The notes under the pieces were generated by a model. It made no database searches. It saw only the letters and a list, made by a program, of their open reading frames with translations, and was not told where the DNA came from. A stretch of 64,000 bases of DNA from Symsagittifera roscoffensis (taxonomy: Eukaryota > Xenacoelomorpha > Acoela > Convolutidae): the NCBI RefSeq assembly GCF_963678635.1, contig NC_087062.1, forward strand, positions 2,668,001 through 2,732,000. Reading direction: 5' to 3'. Below, piece by piece: positions 46,300 through 58,125 of this stretch; positions within the stretch are counted from its first letter, which is position 1, and every line of letters begins with the position of its first letter. Position numbers and translations under genes: made by a program.

Positions 46300-46880
46300 T
46301 TTAACACAGACGCAATGCGAAATTTGATAAAAATTGTGATACAAATCAAGCATAGCATTACTAGCTGGCGAAAAGAAAAGTTAATAGGTTTGTCTCGAAT
46401 GCTGTTCAATTTCATGAAAACACACTCAAGAAAAGCAATCAACAGCGTTGAATAAGCATTCGGCTTTATATGACGAGTGACCATTAAGCCAACAATACTT
46501 GGGTAGAATCCCGTTGAGCCTAAAAAAATGGCACAAAAACCGTTGCGCCTAAAATAAAATTGGCATAAAAAAGTACAAAGTACTAAGTTTTAGGAGTCAA
46601 AGACGCCCCACCCCTTTTACACCTCAGCCCTCCTGAAACATATCAAAACATAAAAACCTTTATTTGCTCATAAAACGAGGAAGCATCAAATGACTAGGGC
46701 AATTCAAAGTAAACCGAAAAATAAGCAGACAGACCAAAATCCGACAACTCGAGTTTCCCGAGAAAAAATTTCTTTTCATACATAGCGAAAAAAACAGTTC
46801 GGGCTGGATTCAAATTCGAGCTTAGGATCCAAAAGCATATATTTTTTTACTTAGTCCAATTGAATTGGTTCTGAAAGTAG
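46300..46880 (-). repeat. SINE-like repeat related to 34283-34870
   Basis: 'aacacagacgcaatgcgaaa', 'agcatagcattactagctgg', 'gaccattaagccaacaat' and 'ggattcaaattcgagc' occur in the same order as in the LYRM2-adjacent repeat. It is strongly diverged. Confidence 0.4.
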
Positions 46881-46973
46881 TTGAGGTTCCATAATAAAGC
46901 AAGTCCAACTGGCTCTCGCAAGTGAGAACAATGACTTCAAAAACTTCACAAAATAGTTGATCATTAAATCATA

Positions 46974-47210
46974 AACATAGCCAACAGAAAGTTGGAAAAG
47001 TCTCAATGAACAAAGAAACTAAAAAATATATATATTTTTGAAATTCCGTATTTCGAAGAAAAAATTCATCACTTTAGGGCTCTTTAAATTTCAAGTAAAT
47101 TTTATAAATAAAACTTTTTTCGTTAAAAAAAATCCAATTCAAACGTGATCAATAGGCATTTTTTATTCCGCTGGGAAACCTTAAAACTAAATCCCCTATT
47201 TGCACTTTTG
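46974..47210 (+). repeat. Dispersed repeat family C, copy 3
   Basis: It starts 'acatagccaacagaaagttg' and contains 'gggctctttaaatttcaagt' and 'tttttattccgctgggaaac'. Confidence 0.55.
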
Positions 47211-48728
47211 TAATTCGCCTACCTTTTAGCAAACGAATTTGAATTGAACTTAAAAACAAACCAAAATAGAAACTGCAAAAAAATCAAAATTTAGCGTGAT
47301 TAACTTGCTACACAACTTGTGTGATCCTGAAAAAAAACCACACAAACTAAATAAGTGCCTTCATTTTGTTTATTGACAATTTAAAAATTTACGAGAAAAA
47401 ACTGAGAATCCAAGTACTTGAATTATTACTAGTAGATTAAAGATGTTGTCCTGGTCAAGCTCGAACTAAGAAACCTTATCGACCCACTCAGACGATAATT
47501 CTGCGCCAAGTACCCAGATATTGCTACTATAATCTGATTTGGTAAATTCGTTAAGTAACCAAATGATTCAGTGATTCTGTTGAACAAGGTGTTCATCCGG
47601 AACAAAAGCTTTATAGTCCAATGTGACTTCGTTGACACAGTAAGTTGGCTAAATCAAGGCATCTTCGAAAAACTCCATGACATAAAAAATGCATCCGAAA
47701 TAATGGCAATTAATTTTCCTCAGTGTTTTTCGGCTAATTTACTGATAATTTCACTGTGAATATCTGCCCCCTTTAACTCAAACCACCAAAACGTGAAGTA
47801 AAAACGCTAATCACAGCAATACAATTAAATTTTATGAAATAAAACAAAAATCGAAGGTTGGTATTATATTTTTATACTTTGAGATATTGGAACTATTATA
47901 ATTCATAATTTATTGCACCGAAAACACAAAGAACGAAAACAAAATGAAGCCTATCTACCAATAAATAGTAAAAATGATCGCAGTTACATTTCATAACCAC
48001 CGGACCAGGCAACTATCTCAACACCAATTATATACAAATACATCAAACAACCACGCTATTTGACATTGAGTTTGAAAACTAAAAACAGCTACTAAGCTAA
48101 AATAAACCGCAACTGCACTTCTGTTAATGAGTTAAAAAACAGATGAAGTGGCGAGCTTAATTGGAAACTAAATTGAGAAGAAGGAAGGTTCTGATATCCG
48201 AGGAAGTCAATTGGAATGGAGGTAAATTATTGCACGGGGCTCGCAAGATGAGCCGAAACATTAATTAAAATGGCCCCTCTACCCCCCCCCCACCCAATTA
48301 ACCAGGCATAACCATCAATTGTACGGTAAAACCATTGATTATTTAAGTTTGAATTGGCATAACTTGTGCTTGTAAGTGAGTATTTTTCTCACACGCCAAG
48401 TATCACGACAATTGCACTGCGTGAACAAACGTTATCTATACAAAAAATCACTTTTTGGGACAGGGGAATAGAAGGGGAACCGCAGAAGAGCCAAACAAAA
48501 TTGCACACTGCAAAGCATAGCATTTATTTGTGACACTTGGTTATTAAAACCCTGATGATAGGGCAAACGCAATTGGTTGGAATTGGAACGACAGCACGTC
48601 AATTTGACTGCAAAAGAATGAGCGATTTATGCACATATTTAATTAATAAATCTACAAAAATAGTTGTTTTGACCATGCTTCTAATGAATACACTATACAT
48701 TTACACTGAGTTCTAACATCACTTCGTT

Positions 48729-51700
48729 TCACAGAAATTTGGATAGAACATTGTTGATCATCTTTTTGTTCAGCCCTCGCAAATACGCCGATGTGTCGGA
48801 TCCTAACTCCTGGCTATTTCCAGACGCCATTACCGACGCGAGGAACGATGACGGATCTGCTGCAACGTCTTCTAGAAACGCCGCCGTCGACTCATTGGAA
48901 GCCAGGAGTTCCCTTAGGTCCGGAGATAAACTGGATCCAGCTGCCGACGTTGAGGCATCTTTGATATCCGATGTGGCTTCTGATAAAATCGCGAGGATGT
49001 CATCTGTGACGGAGTGGTTCCCAGCCGCTACTGGAGACACAATAGCAGTAGAACTTGGTATCGTGATTTCGTCCACTAAACTCGTACTTTCTAAAGATGA
49101 GCCCATTAGCATACTGCGTCCGCTATCCTCATCGTTATTATTGTTGTTTAGAGTCTTGGTCAATGACTGGATGAAAGAATCTTTTCCGAAGGTGTCAACT
49201 TCGATCACTTCGTTACTCGATGGTCTGCTGGATCGAACTCTGGGCGGCAGAGTCCCGTCGAGCAGCTTCTTTCTCCTGGGTTTCCTTGGCATCTTGGCAA
49301 AATGACCTTTCCTCGCCCTCTGCTCTATCTTCGGGTCCGGTTCGTGATTGTGCTCCCCTCGACGGAAAGTGATCGTCGTCATCTCCAAATCAGTATGCAT
49401 GATAGCAAAGCAGAGCTTCTTCTTGCAGCGCCAGTATACCTGAAGAAAACGAACAAATCATTGCTTTTGACCTTGATTGTTTCGTTCAAACAAAAGAAGT
49501 GAAGTAATTTTAAGTTGAATTCTCCGAATCTGTCAAAAGCTTTCTAGCCTTTTTATCGATATTTAGTGTTCATTAACTTTTTTTTAATTATACGTTTTTA
49601 TGCAAAAAAACTAGCACAATGCTTTTTAACTTCATAGCACAAAAACTAGCACAAAAAAACTAGCACAATTTTTTAACTTGATATTGAATCATGGATAACT
49701 TACGCTTTTCGAGGAGCATTTATCCTTTGAGAATATATGACCCTCTTGCAGAACATGGTTGCGCCCGTCTGGCGCATTGATCAACACAAACTCGTCTCGT
49801 ATGCTATCCGGCATTTCGGGAAGTGGTGTCGGAACTGTATTCCACATTGGCTCCTCTGGCTCGCTGTCCGAGTCATCTTGGCTGGCCATTGATGCGGTTA
49901 TTGCGTCTTTATTTGGAATCACCTCTCCTCGGGCAACTTTGTCTGCGATCGCTTCAATTTTTGGACTCACACTTGATTCGGACGATATTTTCAACTCTGG
50001 CTCCTCAATTTCTGCAGGCTCTGTTGCTCTGAGTTGCATGTTACAGTCTGCGGACGACTGATGCACCGTTTCTTTTTGCGGCTGAGAGAAGTCCAGAACT
50101 GAATGGAGTGATTCTGGACTAGGTTCGACCTTTGGGGCCAGTTTCCGCTTTAGAATGACTCGCGAAGTTGAACTTGAACCGGCGGGCGAAGTCGGTTGCT
50201 GCTCTTTGGTGACCCTCGGGATCTCTTTGCACAAGTCCTGCACTCCTGGAATGTTTTCTAGATTCAAATTGGTCACTTCCGGCAGCCCCATCTGATTGGT
50301 CAGTGCTGTGTAATTCAAGAGACTTTGCTGGATTATGTCGGACAGCGATGGCGTGTTTGAGAACTTCAAGATCTGGGCAGCTAATTCGACATTTGTTGGA
50401 ATGTGGTTCATGGCAGCTGTATTTGATATAATCGAGTCTACTGTAACCTGACTTGGTGCACCGGATCCGAGGTCTGACAAATCAGCAGCATTATTGCTGG
50501 AGAAATTCTCGTCGTTGGAGACCGGACTCTTTTCACAATCGTCCAATTCGTGGTTGTGCTTGCCTCCACTTTTCAAGACTTCAGTCACGTGTTCATCTGT
50601 GTAGAGTGTATATCTGCAGAACTTTTGCTGACATCTCCAAGACAGAAGACCTTCACTGGTCGCTGGATCCAAACGTCTGAACTTTCTGCCAGAACATACA
50701 ATTGCTTTCACTGCTTTCGTAAACTTGTGATGAATAGGTTTGAAATTTTTGTGCGGATACGTCACATTTGGAACTGAGCTGTTCACGCTAACATTTAGAC
50801 CTTGATAGGTTGATAGCGAAGTGTGTGAATTTCTGAGGTGATGATTAGAGTTGTGATAAGCTTTTGTTTTGGCGTTGGAGAGATCTAGCACCATGTCTGA
50901 ATTATCATCGTCATCTTCCCCGAGATCGAAATCATCAAGTCCATCATCACCATCGATTCCAAGAAGCGTGCTCATGTCATAGATTCCGCTTTTCCGTTTC
51001 TTCGCTGAACCCTGAGAATCATTTCCACTTTCTTCAAATCGGTTGCCCAAACTTTGTGCAATTGCGCTGATGATAGACTCCGAGGTCTTGGCCAGTACGT
51101 TTGAAACTACCAGATTGGCGCTTTCAATGTTCGACTCATTTTCCTTCTTAGCTTCCACGTTACTTGGTCTGAGTCTTTTGAATTTGTTTGCTGCGAATCC
51201 ATTGCATATGCTACTGCTTTTTGCATCTTGGTAACTCTCAATCGGTGGTTTCTTTTCTGCTTTTCCATTAGACAGAGGAGTGTTTTGGTCCTTGTTGGCA
51301 TCCGATAGATCCGGATTCTGGTTCGGAGCGTGGTTGTGCTCGCCTAACTCTTTCTTCACGAAGGTTCCAGCCGAATCTGTGTGAACGTATTTGGGACAGC
51401 CGTATTTCCGTTTCCGACAAACCCAATAAACCTAAGCAAATCACGTCCTTTTTGTCCTCAAACAAAAATCAGATTTCAAGAAAACTTTTCAAAAACATCG
51501 AACTTGCTTCGTTATCTAGAATCCAGAACTTCGCTATAAAAAATTAATAGGTTCATCACAAAAATTAGAAGTTTTTCAAATCTACTCAAAAATATGTAGA
51601 TATGTAGTTAAAAGCTGAACATCGTAAACAAGATTGTCGAAGTCTAAAAATTAGCTTACTGTTTTTCCCGTTGAGCAGTTCCTGACCAACTTATGACCAT

Positions 51701-51914
51701 CCTTGACCACGTGAGGGATACTCTCCGTCAGATCTAGAATATATCCATTGCCCAGACTCCTCTTGAGCGACTTCGAGGAGCTGGAAGGCGATGTTGCCGA
51801 CGCCTTCCCCGAACTATTGTTCGGCGATGTCTGATTTGAGTTGTCGCCGCTTCCGTGGAGCAGAGATGAGCTGGAGAGACTGCCGTACCTCAATGCTTTA
51901 GCAGGCGACAACAT
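48729..51914 (-). CDS. Protein with three FLYWCH zinc fingers
   Basis: Three exons, 51914-51660, 51431-49704 and 49439-48729, join in frame (GT/AG, phase 0 each time) to 897 aa from the first ATG seen. FLYWCH modules are at about 60-125, 324-379 and 635-695. Each has the WxC..C..HxH pattern: YWVCRKRKYGC..EHNH, SWRCQQKFC..KHNH and YWRCKKKLC..EHNH. The first and third modules are each cut by an intron just before the YW. Linkers are acidic and Ser-rich, with a basic KKRK at about 229-232. FLYWCH domains bind DNA or other proteins, as in Drosophila mod(mdg4), so a chromatin or transcription role is likely but inferred. An open frame runs upstream past 51914 to a possible acceptor near 51954, so the N terminus may be longer. 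Confidence 0.85.
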
Positions 51915-51954
51915 CGGCAAGCGTTTCTCGACGCCGTGCGTCTTTCGAGGAGCT

Positions 51955-54080
51955 ATTTTGGACGCAATTTTGAATAGCAGATTTACTTCCTTTTCTCAAA
52001 ATTGACGTTTGACCTCTTAAAAAGAGGATATTTTTATTTGAACGCAATGAGTATATGATGAGAGATAGAGAATGCTTCGTTGCTTTTCTGATGCTTAGAC
52101 GGAGAACAAATGTTTGTCGCTATTAGATTAATTGCTGTTGTCGACAATTTCATTAAAAAAGCGCCATGGCTGTGCGTATGATTTGAGCACAAGCAACTGA
52201 CGACATAGATATAGCTATACAGTCTGAAACGAAACAAATGAGCAATGCAGTGTAATGTTGTATGGAAGTTGTGTTTCCGAAAAGAGGGAATTCAATATGT
52301 GTAAGTAATCACAAATTAAAGAGATCGGTTTGCGTAGAAACAACAAAGAAATAGGAAATTTGAAAGCAAAAACAAAACACATTTAACGATGGGGAACGTA
52401 TGTTGGCGTCGTTGGTTGGAAATAATCGAAAATGGCAGAAAAATGGTTGACTACTTTTACTTTATTAATTCAAAACAAGTTTTTACTCTGCAAAGTCAAC
52501 TACTTCCTCTGTTAGGCAACTAAACTGTGGCGATTGCGAACGAAAGAAAGAAGAAAAATGGAGAGAGAGAGAGAAAAAAAAACATATTACTCCGTGTATG
52601 ACTTTTTCTCTATATATTTTTCGCTCCGTGTTTTTTCGCAATAATTTTCCCTTTAGTTAATACTCTACAACTACTATCTCGAATCGTGGCAGCCACAGAA
52701 TAAAATAAAAATCACCAGTTTAGTCAGCAGTCAAGTCAGCTAACTATTCGCATATCCTCAATGTTGAGTTATGTTATGTTCCACTACTCTTTAGCTCCGT
52801 AGGAATAGAGCAAAAAAGCTAGAAGAGGAAAGAAAAAAAGAAAGAAACAATTGCCGAACCACAGCACAGCACACACGTATATGATACGCCACCGCATTGA
52901 ATTCGCATTATTATTGTACTATGAGTGAAAAAGTACAGAAAAATACATAGCAAATACGGAGGACATGAAAACAACAGTATAAGACTGAACTGAACAGGGG
53001 GGAACATGTTGCCGGTGGTCGCCGCTGCTGTGCTGTAGCGTAGCTTAGCTAACCTCTGTCATTGCTTATTTTGTAGATATATCTATCGATAGAAAAGAAA
53101 GATAGATAGATAGATATGGAAGGACATTAAGATATATTGCACAACACATTTTGTATGTACTATCTATCACGGCACGGGAGCATTTTAAAGACATTTCTAT
53201 TTCTCATTTCATTATTCAAATTTGCACCACTCCGAGAATTTCTACACTTTTTAATGCTAGAAATTAAGCCTTGCATTACACTACACACAACAGGACAAAT
53301 ATAAAGAAAAGATATGGATTCCTTATGGAAAATAATGTATTTCACATTTAGATATTTCCCTTAGAAAGTGCAAGACATACTGGCACATATTTTTTCCCAA
53401 CACGCGCTGCTGAGCAACAAAAAACTAACTAGCAACACACAGCACAGCACAGCACACAACTTCAAAAAGACATCCTTATCCTGGCAAAACTCTTCGAATG
53501 AAAGAAAGCAACGGATAAATTTAATCTGTATGCTCACTGGTCACTGCATAAATATTAATTTCGAGTTCGGTTTCATCTTCTGAATTGCAACTCTGATGCG
53601 AATTTGAAGCAAAGAAAGAGGCGAATTAAATATCATGTGGTCCCCCTTAAGATCAAAATTAATTTGTACTCGCCACGAAGCTGGCTTTTTTTCTGGTGGT
53701 ATCAAAAATAGCTTCTCGAAAAAGCTCCGAGCAAATAAACTGGTTGGCATAAAAATGTATTGTTTTTAATTTTGATGAGTAGAGTCCAAATCTCTACTTC
53801 AATTTGACAAATACTTTGAAAATGCCAACAGTGGTCACTTTTTCACATTGTTAAATTAGATTTGTAGCCGGAGCACTCTTAAAAATACAGTGTAAAATCT
53901 ATCATATAAATTGTCAAACGAAGTTTGTCACGAACTAATCACAAAGCATATTGAATTTCATAGATGCCAATCATACACGCCTCGGAACCGGCGAACAAAA
54001 CTAACAAATCATCTTCGCTGTTTGTCTCAAAAATAACAGCTTTGCGGTTTCATAATTTGATTTAAACTCCACTTTCCAAC
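51955..54080. other. Region between divergent genes, no gene seen
   Basis: It should hold the FLYWCH gene's 5' UTR and promoter. Simple repeats are concentrated here: (GA)n near 52560, a GATA run at about 53100-53116, and 'cacagcacagcacagcaca' near 53440. I see no convincing upstream coding exon. Confidence 0.45.
53096..53117 (+). repeat. GATA microsatellite
   Basis: Four to five GATA units, preceded by the related inverted 'atctatcgatag'. Confidence 0.8.
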
Positions 54081-54090
54081 ATATAAAACC
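54081..54090 (+). promoter_or_regulatory. TATA box of the 54129 gene
   Basis: CATATAAAAC lies about 45 nt upstream of the ATG at 54129. Transcription would start about 54112, giving a leader of roughly 15-20 nt. Confidence 0.5.
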
Positions 54091-54128
54091 TCATTTAGAC
54101 GATCAGTCATCTAGCTTCAATAAAAAAA

Positions 54129-54632
54129 ATGTCAGACCACATTGAACGTGTGCTGCAGAGAAATCTACGCGGAATGACTTTGAACAACTACAAAACCGTA
54201 GGCGACGTTCGGGCAATACGCAAATGCGAGCGGCTCAGCCAGCAGTTAGACAGAACTCGCGACCATATGGACAAAATGTACGCCTCTGATTTGAAATCAG
54301 CAAACCACGAAGTCGAGTTCCGCCAAAAAATATACGCAGGCCAGCTGATCCGAATCCAGAACGACAAAAACCGAGCAATCAAGGAAAACGAAAACCCGAA
54401 TTTGATTCTGAAAAATGCTGGCTCAAGACAGAAAATCGTGTCGCGAAATGGTCTGAAAAGAGTAATCGAACACATTTCGGAGCAACAAGGAAAGGAAGGC
54501 CACAAAACAGATTTGGAAACAGACGAACAACATGCTTTGAGAAGAGAACAAATAAGAAAGGCAAGTACGCACCTAAGAAATGAAAACCATCAGGCAATTT
54601 CAGCTAATAATTCCTCCGCTCTTCCTGTTTAA
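54129..54632 (+). CDS. Unrecognised charged coiled-coil protein
   Basis: An intact 167-aa frame with a TATA box upstream and an A-rich leader before the ATG. I do not recognise the family. The protein is hydrophilic, rich in Lys, Arg, Glu, Gln and Asn, and has no signal peptide or membrane segment. Residues about 28-90 (IRKCERLSQQLDRTRDHM and on) and 105-145 look helical with coiled-coil character. The last 20 residues are Ser/Asn-rich. No splice site is needed. The coding look (codon choice, no stops, TATA) makes a real gene likely, but it could be the first exon of a longer one. Confidence 0.6.
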   Translation: MSDHIERVLQRNLRGMTLNNYKTVGDVRAIRKCERLSQQLDRTRDHMDKMYASDLKSANHEVEFRQKIYAGQLIRIQNDKNRAIKENENPNLILKNAGSRQKIVSRNGLKRVIEHISEQQGKEGHKTDLETDEQHALRREQIRKASTHLRNENHQAISANNSSALPV

Positions 54633-56097
54633 CATATACCATCTGCTTAACGTCAACTTCAACTCAAACATCTAAAAACAAATAGCTACCTTCAACTTAA
54701 TATTATGCATCGATAAAAAACCTTTAAAAATTTACTTTTCTATTAAATTTAGTAATTGACATAAATGGAAAATGATTGCATTTGAAATCAATGATATTCA
54801 ATAACCGTCTAACGAACCACCCCTTAGTTTATAAACAAGTCAATAAGCTAATAATTTTTTTTTAAATAATGCACTATATATACGCCTTGCGTTTAAGTTA
54901 CAACGACAACCAACTACTAGTTGTGCGATACAAACAATAGAATGCACTAGTGTTTCAACTAAAGCATCCTGTGACCAAAATATGCATAATTTCCAGAACC
55001 TTTCGTCTCATTTAGAAGTTCATGGAAAAGCCGAGTCACATGGTATAAAATATCATGCGAACAGAGCAAAGCTAATCTAGAAGCACAATTCAACTGTACA
55101 CTGTGCACTTACACAACCTTTACAAACAATTAGAGCATGGTACAAGCTAAAATCGAAAAATGTATCTAAAAAAATAAGCTGCTTGGCAGCTTTCACCAAA
55201 AAAATTGACAAAAATTCAATTCCTGAGAAATTTGAAGCTTATAAATTTCAGATTTATAACAGGATCAAAAGTGATCCATTTAAAAATACAGAATCAATCA
55301 AAAGAAAAACAAAATCTAGCATAAGTTTGAATTACCAAACAGCATAATTATGAACAGAAGAATTCTTTTAGGAAAAACCTGAAGATCGACATTGAACCAG
55401 CTTTGAGAGCAATGCGAGCAATTAATTATACAGCACCATTTCACTTGTTCTCTTTTAACTCCTCTGCAATTTCACTCCATCTTCATCTTCTAGCTTAGAT
55501 TTATCCGAATACAAGGAAAAAATAATCGGAAAAAACTTTTGATACATTTATAGGAAAAAAAATTCAAAAAAACTTACTTTTTCGGGCAGAACTTGCTACA
55601 AATGGTATATAGTATGTAAATTTTTTCTCAAAAACGCTTGTGATAAATATTATCAAATTAGGTTCCCTAAGATGGGTGCTAAATCTATGAAAAGTAGAGC
55701 TGAAAAAAAACCGAAAATGGAGACTTTTTCAAAAACAGCCATTCGCGAATTCAGGCGATTCGAAAATGTTTGCCTTTTTAGTAATCCATATTAGTTAATT
55801 GTAATTTCATTGGACAAAATTATTTCAACGAGCTTTATATCGACCTGCCGCCCTGTTTTTTGACCAGGCTATGAGAACTCGTTTTCTTCTAGGTGCAATT
55901 GCAGAGAAGTAATACCACCACACAAGAATGAGAGTGAAATGGAACAAAATTGAGCGAGACAGCAATGATCTTGTGCCAATGTAACTGAAAACTAGAGCCA
56001 ATGAAAACTGATCAAAACTTGAAACATTTTTTTAATTGTCGTCTCTTTTCCAAGTCCCTTCCTCCGTTGCTTTTTGCTTTAATTAGATGTTCTCAAT
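54633..56097. other. Downstream region, no gene seen
   Basis: AT-rich, with stops in every frame. Nothing recognised. Confidence 0.5.
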
Positions 56098-56411
56098 CAC
56101 CAGCGGATTTAGAGGAGGGGGGCGGACGCCCCATCCTCAGGAATTCGACCACCTGCCGACCCAAAGGGTCCCCCTTTGTACTTTTTTGAAATATTCATTT
56201 TGGCGACAGACCCTAAAAGTTTTTAAAGGCGCCTTCGGCGCCAATATACACTAATTTTGAGTGGGGAGCGCGCGCCGAAACAAACGTAATTTTTTGGTCA
56301 AAATTTTTGAGAAAGTGCCTAAAAACACCCGTGCTTGGAAACGCCTGAAAAAAAGTCGACCCCCCCCCCCCCCCCCCCCCCCCACTCGAGAAAATCCTAG
56401 ATCCGCCCCTG
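56098..56411 (-). mobile_element. hAT-like MITE (family A), copy 4
   Basis: A 314-bp copy starting CACCAGCGGATTTAGAGG and ending CCTAGATCCGCCCCTG. The perfect 8-bp duplication TTCTCAAT lies at 56090-56097 and 56412-56419. It contains a run of more than 20 C next to the right terminus. Confidence 0.85.
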
Positions 56412-56992
56412 TTCTCAATGCTACTTGAAATAATTATTTTCTCTTAAACCTATACCAAAACATACCATTGAGAACAAGCGACAGAATGGTACAAATTTCC
56501 ATCTATTAAAAATTCCTTTTTAATTTTGTAGCCATGACGTTGTCTTTTCATTTAATGAGGTGTGAGAAACTGGGAAAGAGCCAAATTTTCTTAAGAGACC
56601 TAAAAATATACTTGCCTATTTCCTCTGTGTTCAATGTCCAGCTTGCAGACGTTTTGTTTGTATGGGGTGATTGAGTTGCCGTGAATATTATTATAGCTAT
56701 TTCTTAATCTGAACTATATTACGCAAAAAGTTTACACGATCAAAAAGTTAAGTGTGACTGCGTAAGACCGGATTGGTAAAAGTTGGTTTATTATTTATGA
56801 ATCAAAACCTAAAATCTTCAACGAGTTCTGCGCATTTCTCCAGACACAAGCAACAAAAATGGCCATAACATCTCTGATAATTCAAAAATGAAAAATGTAA
56901 ACCTCAAACAGTTGGAGAGGCGTCAATGAACTTGAGTAAACCAGGAAAAATAGCCAATACAAAGTTGGACAATGAGCGAAAGGAAACTGAAA

Positions 56993-57131
56993 ACAAGACT
57001 GCTCGTATGAGGGCGAGCCCTGAAGGTTCCGACTGCCTTTTAAGGTTTATGGTGCAGTAATAACATAGAAAAATTAAATGAAATAAAATAAAATGAAATT
57101 TTTTCTCTAAAACTTGAGATTTTTGGAATCA
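56993..57131 (-). repeat. 3' part of a Helentron-like family 1 element
   Basis: It starts AACAAGACTGCTCGTATGAGG and 'gcgagccctgaaggttccgac', then matches the family for about 140 bp before breaking into unrelated sequence. Confidence 0.65.
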
Positions 57132-57263
57132 AGTTAACATCCTCCCTCCCTAATAGACAAAGTTAAGATCCTCCACCCCAGCGCTTAAATTAAATTAAAT
57201 TTGCTAAGCGCTGCATGTAAAATGCTCGATTCTGATTGGCTAAAAATTACCAAGTTAGAACCA

Positions 57264-57317
57264 AGTTAACATCCTCCCCCCTAAACGTGTTTAGGGGGGA
57301 GGATGTTAACTTGGTCC
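57264..57317. repeat. Perfect palindrome with 26-bp arms
   Basis: The left arm CCAAGTTAACATCCTCCCCC continues with CTAAAC. The right arm is its exact reverse complement after a 2-base centre. It sits between two partial Helentron-like units. Confidence 0.85.
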
Positions 57318-57384
57318 GACTTTTTTGTGAAAATTATCCCCCCACACACCATTTTATGTAAAAATCATCCCCCCACACGCCCTG

Positions 57385-57904
57385 TAAACATTCAGAGCAA
57401 AGCCCTGATTGATCCGATTGCCTTTTAAGGTTTATGGAGCAGTAATAACATTAAAAAAAAAATTTAGTTTAAAAAAATTTTTTTTTCTTCTAAAATTTGA
57501 GATTTTTTGTGAAAATCATCCCCCCCACACGTCATATAAAGTACAAAAAGATAGATTACGCTCCTTGAAACAAATAAATTTTTGCAAATAAGCTTCGTTC
57601 AACCAATTTGGAACGATTTCTAAGACGGATTAAATCTCCGCTTACGCGTTATTAGCGCGAAATATATCGCGCGTTAATTGTCCCAAATTGGCCAAAATGG
57701 CAATCTTTAAACACCCATAACTTTACTAAAAATGATCACAGGTTAAATATCTTTTCCAATTTAAGCTCAAGACAACAATACCTTTCGAATGATATAAAAA
57801 ACTCCGTCAAAAATGGATTGTTAAAAAGTCAAAATTTGTCTGAAGAAAAAAAAAACCCACCCCGAGCACAAATATTCCGTTACTTTCGTTTCGAAAGTCG
57901 GAAC
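57385..57904 (-). mobile_element. Helentron-like family 1 element, copy 7
   Basis: A nearly full-length copy. The far end is TTTCGAAAGTCGGAAC. The hairpin end is altered ('cagagcaaagccctgattga') and lacks the CTTGTT tail. Confidence 0.7.
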
Positions 57905-58125
57905 AAAAACTGACTTGCTTTTCGAAAAACATCAATTTGCGAATTTCGAAAAAATGCATGGCTTTAAAGCTCTTTAAATTTCAAGATCAATTTAACATGA
58001 ACTTTCAATAACAGTTTAAATTTAAGATTGACACTATTTTAATAAAGTTGACTCAATTTGGGAACACTGGACCAATCAGTAAAGTTTTTATTCGCTGGGA
58101 AATCTGAAAACTAAGATCCACTTGC

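Larger units (their letters stand above)
45358..48728. other. Intergenic, repeats only
   Basis: No gene recognised. It contains SINE-like sequence at about 46300-46880 and a family C repeat at 46974-47210. A possible family B remnant lies at 48266-48493 ('ggcccctctacccccc' and 'cgcagaagagcc'). Confidence 0.5.
56949..58125 (+). repeat. Dispersed repeat family C, copy 4, interrupted
   Basis: The left part, 56949-56992, begins 'atagccaatacaaagttgga'. The right part resumes after 57904 and includes 'gctctttaaatttcaaga', 'gactcaatttgggaacactg' and 'tcgctgggaaatctgaaaac'. The intervening 56993-57904 is later inserted sequence. Confidence 0.55.

Noticed and set aside
48739-49305. A 188-codon plus-strand frame opposite the FLYWCH gene
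   Set aside because: It is an antisense shadow; the FLYWCH pattern and splice sites are on the minus strand.
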